From: Planococcus citri
Taxonomy: Eukaryota; Arthropoda; Insecta; Hemiptera; Pseudococcidae
Direction: 5' to 3'
Assembly: GCF_950023065.1 (NCBI RefSeq)
Contig: NC_088680.1
Span: forward strand, 71,895,350 to 71,959,349
Length of the DNA: 64,000 nucleotides
Positions 49,961-60,900 of the stretch are shown here, piece after piece. Both the position numbers and the translations under genes were made by a program. The notes below the pieces were generated by a model. It was not told the origin of the DNA and ran no database searches. It saw nothing but the letters and a program-made list of their open reading frames with translations. The stretch's first letter is position 1; each line of letters opens with the position of its first letter.

Positions 49961-51340
49961 CAACAAAATTTCTAAAGAAATCGTATAGGTAATCCGATTT
50001 TATAAACGTGTCGTCAATTTTTAAATAATTATTTTGGCAAAAGAAATCACGCCAAATTTTGATGATGTGCGAGGCTGTTTGGGAAATGAAAGCTCGAACC
50101 TTTGAGATACCCGCGCTAGGTAAAACAATCGATGGTAATTCTACATAGCTTTATTCCCGTTGAAATTTCGTTACTTTTTCTTACTTTTCAGTAATTTTCA
50201 TGTGTTTTTCTCGCGTTTCCACGTTGTTTTTTAATATCGGATTTTTGCTTAGGTATACCTACTTAACATTTTTTTTGATCCCAGTGGTATTTCGTTACTC
50301 TTTGGTAATTTTGGAATAGTTGCGATGCTTTTAATCTGTTTTTGATGATTTGAAGTACCATCTATGTAAGTACCTACTTAATTTCAGTGCTTTTTCGAAT
50401 GATCTAGGCTCGTACCCGCTTTATTTTCAAGTAAGAGTTACTGAAGTGTACTAAAAGTAACTTTTGGTTACTTTTTCAACATTTTTGTTACCGAAGGTAC
50501 ATTTTTTTTATTTTTTAAAAATTTCTCGAAGAAAAAAAGAAAATTTTTTAATAATACGTACGAACCGTGGATAATTATTTACGAAAGTGTTTTACTTTTT
50601 TATTCTTTTCGAACTGGGTTACACTGTATTTGGCTAAAACTCACTTTCTGTAAAACCTTTTGTTAAAATTGCTAAAAAGTAGGCTAGGTATTGTTACTTG
50701 ACCAAAATTTGTGAAAATTGTCGCCTGTTTGCAAAAATTCCAATTTTCTCATCTTGTTTTCTGAAAATTTTATGTATATTTTTTTAAATGAAAAATTATG
50801 AAAAACGTAGCCAGTTACTTTTATAATGGGCTGATACGTTGTCAAAATTACACATATAGTACGCATAGACTTGGCTTAAAAATTACTAAAAATTACCATA
50901 ATTCGTGAAATTTCAGAAAAAATAATTGCAGAAACAATCGTAAAATTGTATTACAATTACCATACATGTAATAGCATAAAACGACTCTGAAAACCTCAAA
51001 ATTGCTGATATTTTCAGAATTTAGCACTGCAAAATACGAGTAGGTGTATCACGAAAGTTGAGCAGAATTTTTGAAAAATCAGCCAATTTTGAATAAATAA
51101 ATCAACGAAATAAAAATAACCAAAAATTGATAAAATATCAGCTAAATTTGGGCGAAAATTGTTCGCAAATTTGTTTGAAATGAAATGAAAATAAGACTCA
51201 AAGTTGACTGAAAATTGATGAAACATTGCAAAATTTTGAAGAAAATGACTGAAATATTGAATAAAAGCACGAAAATTTATGGTATTTTCGAATAACTTGA
51301 ATAAAAATTGTACAGACAGTCGTAGTACACCTAACATTAT
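49961..51340 (+). repeat. AT-rich DNA grading into family D
   Basis: From about 50880, phrases such as GAAAATTGATGAAACATTG and CAAAATTTTGAAGAAAATG are typical of family D. No exon is seen. Confidence 0.4.
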
Positions 51341-51364
51341 TTTGCTTCAGTTATTATGCAAATT

Positions 51365-51545
51365 TTTCAAACTGAGTTTCATTAAAATCGGTCTGGAGAC
51401 GAAAAGAAGCGTCCTACGAAGAAATTATATAGAGGAAAATTGCAGAGAATTAAATTTCCAATCGACATAATGTCGTTAGTGTTTTTTTCTAGAATGCTTA
51501 CCTAGTTTTCGATTTTTTAAAGAAAAACTAAAACGTGAAAATCGG
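51365..51545. repeat. Second copy of a segment found inside the 22.6-23.4 kb element
   Basis: GAGAATTAAATTTCCAATCG followed by TTAGTGTTTTTTTCTAG matches 22917-22965 closely, and weaker similarity extends about 70 bp upstream (GAGACGAAAAGAAGCGTCC). The inverted ends of that element are not present here. Confidence 0.55.
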
Positions 51546-53180
51546 GGTACTGACTTTTGGGCTACTCTGTATGTGTACCTGAAATGCAGGTTGTGGGTGG
51601 GTGGATAGATAGATAGATAGGTATATGTAGTACAATTGTGTGTAGTACATAGACAAAGGTACGAGTACATAATGTATAATGTAGGTACATAAAAATAGCA
51701 ATTTTCAGCCACTTTTCCAACACCACACTACACCACCGCGTAACCCTATCCATTAATTAGCTGGCTGTTTTGTTGGTACGAGTACGCATACGCACACCTA
51801 GACCTAGGTATAGGTACTCGTATTAGATATTCGACATCCTGTAACTTTGGCGTAGAATTTTAAACAGTCGATTCAAATTACGAGTACTTCCACCCAAAGT
51901 TAAGAATTTTCCGCCATCTGGTACGTCCACGTCCACGTCCATTTGCAGATGGCCTGTTCCTGTTGTATGTACCTACGAGTACAACCCAACTAGTAGCTCC
52001 AGCTATAGGTACCTATAATACATACAAGAAACTCTTGCGGAAGTTTGTCTGTTCCAGTCGCTGGTTTCTTATAGACAGGACTTTATTTCAATTATTTTCC
52101 ACATAAAGAAGATTTCAGCCGCGCCGAGCCAAGCCGGGCACTTGCGGCCATCGGTCGCTGGTCGCTAGTCGCTAGTCGGTAATTAATGAAATGATGGACT
52201 CTTTTCGGAAGTTTTGATTGTTGCTTGCAGCGCAGCGCACCATGCAACAAGCTTCAAAAATTTTGTCGTCTACAAATCGAAACCGCACGCTTACGTACTT
52301 ACCTACTACCTACGTATATAAGACAAGTATCTGCACTCGACCATGTCTGTCTTAAGAAAATAAAGCTACGACTATTTATACCCTAGACCCTAGTTGATGA
52401 AATTCAAGACAGTAGAAATTTCGCACCTTCCTCAGGCTTATTACGTTTGCACAATGTTAAAAAACACCTACCAACTAATGGTATCCCAAATCGAGATTCG
52501 AGTCGGTTGTGATATATTTATTTTTAATTACCTACGAGTAGATAGTACCTATTCGTTGTTTAATTTTTGTTTTGCTCAATTAGTAATTACATACAAGTCG
52601 TCATCGTCGTCGTCGTCGTCGTCGGTCGTACGACGAGGTTTCGCAAATCACAATCACTCCATGTTAAACAGACTGCTTAATGATATGATTAATTCAACTC
52701 GTCGCTGTTTTCTGTTTACATTTCCGTAAATAGTTATTAACTCTCGACTATACTCGTACACTCGTACTCGTGTTATCATCTTAATGAAAATTTTCATGTC
52801 ACAAGACAAGCCATTAATGATTGTAATTACAAGCAATCGCAATCGCAGTCGCAGTCGCAATTGCGCCTTGCGGTTGGTTACATTACATTTTGCCGTTTGC
52901 CCACTTCAAAATGACTACCGCCTTATCGAATTTAACAGATGGAATTTTTACACACAGCCTACATCGTCGCGACCGCGTCATTTTGTTAATGTTTTCTCGA
53001 AAAATACATCAGATTTTAGACATGGAGACCCCCCCCCCCCATGTCTTCATAGTCACAACCGGACATTTCTTCAGCGCATGTTGCTCAATTTTTTATCCTG
53101 CTATTCAATTCTAAACACCTTGGAAAATTTCCTCGTCATAAATGAAGACGCGAGTTGTCGAGTTCCGAGTTCTTGATGGA
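51546..53180. other. TACGAGTA-type non-coding DNA
   Basis: GATAGATAGATAGATAG lies at 51604-51620, a (GTC)n/(CGT)n tract at 52598-52624 and a C-run near 53030. Frames through these are repeat products; no gene is supported. Confidence 0.4.
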
Positions 53181-53930
53181 AAATAGGTACGAGTACATTT
53201 CAAAATTTGAACCTTTTTGAAAAATTCTCAAAAATCAGAGCAATTGAGAGGAAACTAGATTTCCTTAGGATTGTAAGAAATTTTAATCTCAACAATTTTT
53301 GTTCTCATCATTTTTACGGAAAACCCTTTCGTTCAGCTTCCAGAAAACATAAAAGTTTCCCGCGCGGTGTCTCATTTGAAATTCAAGTTTTCAGTTGTTT
53401 TGCGAAAACATTAAAAAATCAGGCGAAATCGTCTCAAAATTATCAAAAACTCGACAAAATTGTAGTCTTGACGAAATCTAACAAAAGTGCCACGATTAAA
53501 ATATCATTAAAAACCTTTTGTAATGAAATTAAAAATTGAAACACGAAAAAAGCAAGTCCCCAAATACTGATGTACAGTGACGTTCGCGAATGGTTTCTTT
53601 AGGAGAGGGGGGGGGGGGCGAGCACACAAAATTTGGACGACCGAAGTATTCATGTAAGACGACTGAAATATGGATAATCAGGACTACCCAGAGAAAATCT
53701 GTGACCGGGGGGGGGGGGGGGGAGGGCGAAGAAAAGACAAGTTATGCTATTTCAGAGGATGCAGTGTGCATCGTCCTTTTGCCGAGATAATCATAATTTT
53801 AACGTGCTGAGCACTGTGTGGTATCAAAGAAATTTGAACATCTAATGGTTCTATTCCGAAAAATGAAAAAATGTGTTTTTCATACGCTTCGAGTATTACG
53901 AGTATTTCTGGAATTTTGAATTTTTCTGTT
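53181..53930. other. Non-coding DNA with two G-runs
   Basis: G-runs of roughly 10 and 16 lie near 53609 and 53707. Nothing else is recognised. Confidence 0.35.
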
Positions 53931-53949
53931 AATTTTCATACGTAATATT

Positions 53950-55560
53950 TTTTAAAGCATTTAGCATTTCGAATGGCCCGAGCGAAGCAAAGGGCAAAAG
54001 TTTTGGAAAATTTGTGATTTGAACAGATAAATTTTAATGAAAGAATTCGGTTTCTAAATCTTATCAATGGTTTCTTGAGATTCCAAGTGAAAAGAAGGGA
54101 ATCAAATTGCCCGAGCGAAGTGAGGACAGAAGCTTTTCAAAATATATAGTTTCAAGAAGCAAAACAGCAGTAATTTAATCGCTATAATTTATACTCCTAC
54201 AAAAAAGTGACTAAATTTCCGGAAAATTTGACAAAACTCAATGAAAATTGAATGAAACATCGCATCGTTAAAAATAAAATGACATGAAAATATCGAATAC
54301 CCGAAAGAAAATGATCGGATCTAATTACCTAGACATTTTCAGAACAGGTTAAATCCAGTCAAACGTCTCCTACTGGAATCTGACCAAAGTAAAATCAGTA
54401 ACTTAATTTTCATAAAAAATGATTAAATTTCGGTAAAATTTGCTAACTGGTGAATTGTTGCAAACGTGCTGAAAGGATTTAAAATAAATAAAAAAAATGC
54501 AAAGCTATAGTAACCGAAAAAGTTCAAAAAAGTAACAAAAAACCAAAAAAGTTGCAAGAAGTGAGAAGACAATTTTACTCAGTGTAGGAAAGAAGATCCC
54601 AAAAATTCCAGAATATTTCAATTAAAAAATCAAGGATTTTTGGGCAATTATAATACCTATTTTAGATACATATTTTTCTACTTTGATTCAGTTTTACAGT
54701 TTTTGTGACTTCAGCCGAGATTTTATGAAATTTCAGAAAACTATTATTTTTTCTAATTTTGGTAATCTTCGAAATTCTACATAATTTTCTACGTTATTTT
54801 TCCACAATTTTAGTGCAATTTTTTTAGACCCAAAATTTCTCAGCATTTTGGCAATTTGATTGAATTTCTGCTATTTTTTCAAATTCAACTTGGTTTTTGC
54901 GGGTTTTTCCTAAATTCTGAGAAACACCTAAGTATCCATGCTTCAATGGTTTTCGATTGTCGTACACCATTTAAAACTTTTAACGATATGTTGCGTTATT
55001 TTTCATCAGATTTTTCTGAAATTTCATCAACTTCGATAGGTACCGGTGAAGAGAGATTTTTATGCAGGTTGAACAGTTTTTTCAACGCGTATTCGACTTA
55101 TGTATTTTTTTGTGAAATTTTCATTTCTGTTCGACAATATTTGGACAATTTTTCGTATGGTTTTTAAACAATGTTGTTCAATATTTTAGGCGTTTTTCTA
55201 AACGTGTTTTGCTCAAATTTTGCGTTATTTCATCAACTTTTAGTCATTTTTAACTGTTTTTCCGACGTTTCGTCATTTTTAGATATTTTTGTATTTTTAA
55301 TCATTTAAAAAAATCTATTCCATTTTGATAACGTTTGCAGGTTTTTATGATTTTTGGTTATTTTGTGAATATTTTATGCATTTCTCGTATTATTTTGTTC
55401 GAATTTTGCGATGTTTTAATACCTAATTTTTATCCATTTTGAACATTTCATGCAGATTTCAAATAATTTTCAAACAAACTCTTCCGAAATTTCGCTAAAC
55501 GCTCAATTTTGTCATTCATTTTTTTATTGCTTTTTGGGGATTTGAATATACCTATTTAAA
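53950..55560. repeat. Family D sequences in head-to-head orientation
   Basis: 54180-54640 is A-rich in the forward family D sense (CAATGAAAATTGAATGAAAC). 54700-55560 is T-rich in the opposite sense (TTATTTCATCAACTTTTAG, CATTTTTAACTGTTTTTCC). Two GCCCGAGCGAAG words lie 137 bp apart near 53977 and 54110. A 103-codon Phe/Ser-rich frame at 54856-55167 is a product of the T-rich repeat. Confidence 0.4.
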
Positions 55561-57640
55561 ATTTTCCTTTTTATTAATTCCGCCATATTCAGTGGTATTG
55601 AAGTGTTATTCCACGAAAAAAAAAACAACTATTTATAATTATTGGAAAATGTTTGTGAAAATCAGTAAAAAAAAAAAAAAAGGAAAAGAAAAAATCCCCT
55701 TTTCCGTTTAATCCCTCATTATGAAGCTTTTGCAACTATTTGAGCACAGTTTGAGCGTATAATTGATGAACAAAAAAAAACCTGCTATTAGAATTGATCA
55801 AAAGGAATGAATCGAGATACATATAACTGTTACCAAAACCATTTAGGTTATACTTTTTCGTTGAAGTAGTTGTTACTCGTACTTCAACTCGTTGAAATTT
55901 ATCATTTCCTCGATCATAAATTACTCTACAGTTTTCATTATAATGAAAATAATATGTACTGTGTAGAAGTAGATACTCGTATACAATGGCAATGGCGACG
56001 TCGACGTAAATTTATTCACAATAGGCCAAGATTTTCAAAATGGTGGAAATAGTACATCATCGTCGCCGAGATTCGTTGGTAAGCTAGAAACACCTCCTTC
56101 ATTAAGCGTATTTCCTTGATTTTTTTTCTCGTTAACGTGTAAAAAGAACAAAAAATATATAATAAGTAGTACTCGGATGGGAAAAACAAAACGAATGAGA
56201 AATTGTTTGATGCTATTCGACGAATCGTTTAGTACAGAGAAGAGACTAACGCCATTTTTTTTTTTTTTTTTTCGGAAAAGTGTTATGATAATTTGTTGGC
56301 GACGATGACGAAATATGTAGGTACGTTTGGTGTTTGAATGTTACAAACACATGTGTGAAATGAGAGGTGTTATAATTCGTACGTACGTACAAACGGCATA
56401 GGTAGGTATAGGAGTTTAAGGTAATGAAGTGAACGATCTTTTCTTTCTATCTCTGCCAAGGAAAGAAGGCGGAGAAACAGCGAATCAGAATGTACTGCAA
56501 ACTGCGATGTTGAAGCTGATGTTTTCTTAATGCATAGTTCTATTAACAAAGGGGCCAGATCAGCAAGATGCCTTCTGACATCAGTATTCCTCGTATTTTG
56601 ATTTTATTTTTTCAACGCATTTAGATCCTGTTACGAAAAGTTATAGGTAATAGGGATCATTGGTGGCTCTAAGTAACGAATATTTGATACAGGAAAAAAA
56701 TCTTAAAACTCAAATTACCCAATACCCATTCTCATTTCTATTGTTACGAATCACAAGAACAGATGAGTAATATCACTTATCCAATTATTACCTACTCTCG
56801 AGTGAAATAAAAAAACATCCGTATCGAATAATTTATTTTTGAACCCCCTCCAAGTTGAATACAACATTTTAAAGTCGTAAAAATAACGGTTTAATGGACC
56901 AATGGGATTTGCTTTAGTATTAAAAAATTTCACTATTCAAAGGAACCAAAAAAGTCGTAATTATAACCTACTAGATATATACCTAGTTAATTCTTATAAT
57001 ACAAAATGTAAAAAATAATGGCGAATAATTTTCAACGTAGGTACCTAAAAAAACAAAAAAAAAAAAAAAAAGTAAAAATAATGAAAGTTTCTGCAAAATG
57101 CGATAGCTACCCTATACGAGAACTGCGCTGCTTTGGTGAAAGCGAGAATAACCAGTTCGATCTGAACCTTCATCTTACAAACTATGCTGCCAAGTGTACG
57201 AATACGTGTGTTTGGTTGCATATTCTTTCATTTTATAGGCGTATTATTTTTTAAAAAGATACATACCTACTCGTAATTATGTATTATTCGTTTTTTGAAA
57301 GTTATCGACAAATTAAATAAATAAAGTAGTAAACAAAAATGAAATAAATACCTAATAATGAAATACTTAACGAACATACATTCTACGTATAAGTAAATGC
57401 ACAACAACGAAAAGGGAACAGAAAAAATACAAAAAAAAAATAAATAAATAAAATTATATCTACACAATAGATACACTAAGCTTTGGAAAACAATTTACAA
57501 AATTAATCGTTTGTCTAGAAGAGGGAGAGAAAGTGTACTTGTTGTACAAATAAATAAATAAATTAAGTACTGTCTAGGCCCTAATAATACACGTAGTACT
57601 TACGTTGTCTCGTTTCAATCGAGGACGTATTTCAATAAAG
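55561..57640. other. Non-coding DNA downstream of the cysteine-rich gene
   Basis: Contains A- and T-runs (55662, 56257, 57057) and TACGTACGTAC near 56382. I searched the minus strand for a further 3' exon of the gene and found none in phase. Confidence 0.4.
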
Positions 57641-57642
57641 GT

Positions 57643-57648
57643 TTTATT
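57643..57648 (-). promoter_or_regulatory. Candidate polyadenylation signal AATAAA
   Basis: AATAAA on the minus strand, about 145 nt after the proposed stop of the cysteine-rich gene. Confidence 0.4.
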
Positions 57649-57792
57649 TTGTAGTAAGGAAACGATGCCAATTTTTCATTTTCTGTAATAAATTGTTTTT
57701 AAAAAGGAAGAAAAAATTAACAACTCGTACGCTCTAATTTATAAATAGCATGTGTAGGTACATTGTATTTAGATAGAAATTTTCATGCATAC

Positions 57793-57956
57793 TTATCTAC
57801 CTTTTAACGAAGCCAATCGATCGTGTTTGAAAAATTTAGCTTTCCTTTTATTCAGCTCTCCGAGTAAAACATCCGATTTACTAACGCAAACCATACCGTA
57901 AACTTTGATTCCAGGAACACTGGCGTAAGTTGGCTGATCGTGAGTAGTTGGACCCT
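57793..57956 (-). CDS. Cysteine-rich gene, exon 4 (164 nt, terminal)
   Basis: The acceptor TTTCCACAG follows a 179-nt intron. The split codon G|AG gives Glu, then GPTTHDQPTYASVPGIKVY, GMVCVSKSDVLLGEL and a Lys/Arg-rich tail. The stop TAA is at 57795-57793. Confidence 0.8.
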
Positions 57957-60900
57957 CTGTGGAAAGAAAATTTCTTACATGAATCACCAATCAGAATCAC
58001 CATTTACGAATATTCAACAGCTCGTGGAGATTAGACACTACAAGGTACGTCTCGCGGTCTCGAGTAAGTACACGATTATAAGTTATAAATGTAAATTTTT
58101 CTTCATTATTACTGAAAAATATGACGGATGCTCACCTAATATACTAGTCTCTGGACAATGGCAAATTACTAAATAGTGCGATTTGCCTGTTCGCACATTT
58201 TGTAATGCCAACAAAGACCAATCTCTTGGTAGTCTGCATATCCTCATATCTTTAACAGGTTCGCAAGTTTTCACTAAAGTTAGTACCTGAAATCAGGAAA
58301 TAATAAAGTAGTTTGTTGGATCTATAATTTTATCATTAACTGCAGATTACAGATCAGATTACATATTACGTATATTTCTTTGAAGAAGCTCAAAAAATTC
58401 ATAATGACAAAAGGAAATATCGCATGCTAAAATGTACGTGCGTAGTAGTAGGTACATAAAAAAACATTAGGTACTGAATTATCAAAATCACGAAATTCAT
58501 TCGAATTTCAAGGAATACTTTATGCCTATGTAGTTTGTTGGGATGGTTGTTGAAAAGTTGAAAATTTACATATAGTACGGCATATGACAATAGGAGTAAT
58601 TGCACCTCCCCGCCGATCCTCAAGTTGGCCTTACTTACAAAATGGCGGCCATTTTGATTGACAGGTCAGCCGAAATCGCAGATTTTGCCTTTCAACATAG
58701 CACTTGCACGAAATTTTTCAAACTTTACAAAGGTAGACCGAAAGATCACGCAAAAATTTATCACCAGTCAAAATTTCAAGTGCTAAAGTGCGTTTTTCGA
58801 TTTTTGGTGAATTTTTGGAAATCCAATGTAGGCCAAAAATGAGGGAAAAAAATCAAAATTTTACCAAATTGACCAAGAAAGCTGAAATTTGGGATGTACC
58901 CTATTTTCGACATGCCAAATCGATTGGAAACTGTCTCAACCCGTTTTGAGCAGTTCTAGAGCCTCCACATTCTGCAAACTAATTCTAAAACCCTCTGAAG
59001 AAGATTTCAGGTGGGTTCAAGTCATTTTAGAGCCTCCAGCGACTTTTTTGAAAATTACTGGAGCCTCCAGTAGATTTTTGAGACTTGAAATTTCCTTAAC
59101 ATTAATTTATTAAATATGGAGTTGGCAAGCTGAAATTTACTTCGCAGACTACATGGTGGTTTCAAATGGTTTTGAAGCTTCCAGCTACTTTTAGGAAATT
59201 TCAATTTTCAAAAAAAACACCGTACAACATTTCAAAAAGTCGCTGGAGGCTCCAAAACGACTTAAAATCCACCAGCAGTCAACTTCGTAGCGTATTGAAA
59301 TTAGTTTGCAGAATGAATTTCAACTCTTCATCTCAGTTTTATGAAATTTTGAGGAAATTTCAAGTTTCAAAAATGTACTGGAGGCTCCAGTAATTTTCAA
59401 AAAAGTTGCTGGAAGCTCTAAAATTACTTGAATCCACCTGAAGTCGTCTTCAGAGGGTGTTAAAATTCGAGTGTAGAGTAAATTTCAGCTTGCCAACTCC
59501 ATTTGATAAATTAATGTTGCGGGAATTTCAAGTTTCAAAAATCTGCTGGAGGCTTCAGGAATTTTCAAAAAATCGCTGGAGGCTCCAAAACGACTTGAAA
59601 TTCACCTGCAGTACTTCGTAGCCAGGGTGTCTAACAGGTACTGCAGGTACTGCAAGTACTGTAAAAGTACTGCACTGAAATCCTTGGTACTGCAAGTACT
59701 GCAAAGTACTGCATTTTGCTTGAAAAGTACTGTATTTTTTCTCAGAATCATTAATTTAAAATTTTTTAAAACCCTCATGATGAATCAATCGGTGAAAATT
59801 AAAAAAAAAAAAATGTTCATTTTGTACCTCAAAAGATGGCAACACTTTGTTAAATTAATACTTGTAAAAATTTTATCGACAAATTCCAACCGATTCAAAA
59901 ATATATTTTTTTCTTTGGGGGGTGGGGGGGGGTCAGTGTAAGCTGGATAAAAAAAGGTACTGCAAAAGGTACTGTAAAAGTACTGCATTTCTTCGGAGAC
60001 ATTTTGTTAGACACCCTGGTAGCGTATTGAAATCAGTTTTTAAAATGAATTTCAGCTTTACAACCCCAATTTGATGGAATTTTGTGGGAATTTCGAGTTT
60101 CAAAAATCTGCTGGAGGCTCCAGAACTGCTCAAAACGGGTTGAAACCGTTTCCAATCGATTTGGCGTGTCGAAAATAGGGTATATCCCAAATTTCAGTTT
60201 TCTTGATCAATGTAGTAAAATTTTGATTTTTTCCCTCATTTTTGGCCTAAATTGGATTTTCAAAAATTCACCAAAAATCGAAAAACGCACTTTAGCACTC
60301 GAAATTTTGACAGGTGATAAATTTTTGCATAATCTTTCGATCTACCCTTGTAAGGTTTGAAAAATTTCGTGCAAGTCCTATGTTGAAACGCTAAATCTGC
60401 GATTTCGGCTGACCTGTCAATTAAAATGGCCGCCATTTTGTAAGTGAGGCCAACTTTTTTTGGGCAAATTTGCTTTAAAATGTTCCTTAGGATGTCCCCT
60501 TTAAGAAAAAAGTTGTCCCGGAGGATCGACGGGGGGGGGGTGCAATTACTCCTATTGTCATATCCCGGACTAATATTTATCTAGGTTCTGTTGGCGAAAA
60601 CTTTGTATGTATGTACTTGAATAATCATTAATCAATAACCATTCGGGTTAGAAAACAAAAATAAACTCGGAAAAAACAAATTCTTTAAAATAACAAAATA
60701 TGCAGAAAAAATGCTGAAGTGATTGATTGGTTGCCTATCTAGTAAATTACAGGATTGATTTCGTTTATCAAAAATTGAAAGGTGTTCGGGTCGTCTAATA
60801 AATAATGGCCATCGTAACCGTAAGTACCAATGTATCGATGAATTTTTTTCATATTATGAGGCAGTTTTGCTGTTTTTTTCTTCTTCAATTTTGCAACAAT

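Noticed and set aside
56440..56520. Possible extra 3' exon of the cysteine-rich gene on the minus strand (a short frame ending FFPWQR)
   Set aside because: Phase does not fit the phase-1 end of exon 4; the exon 4 read-through stop is simpler.
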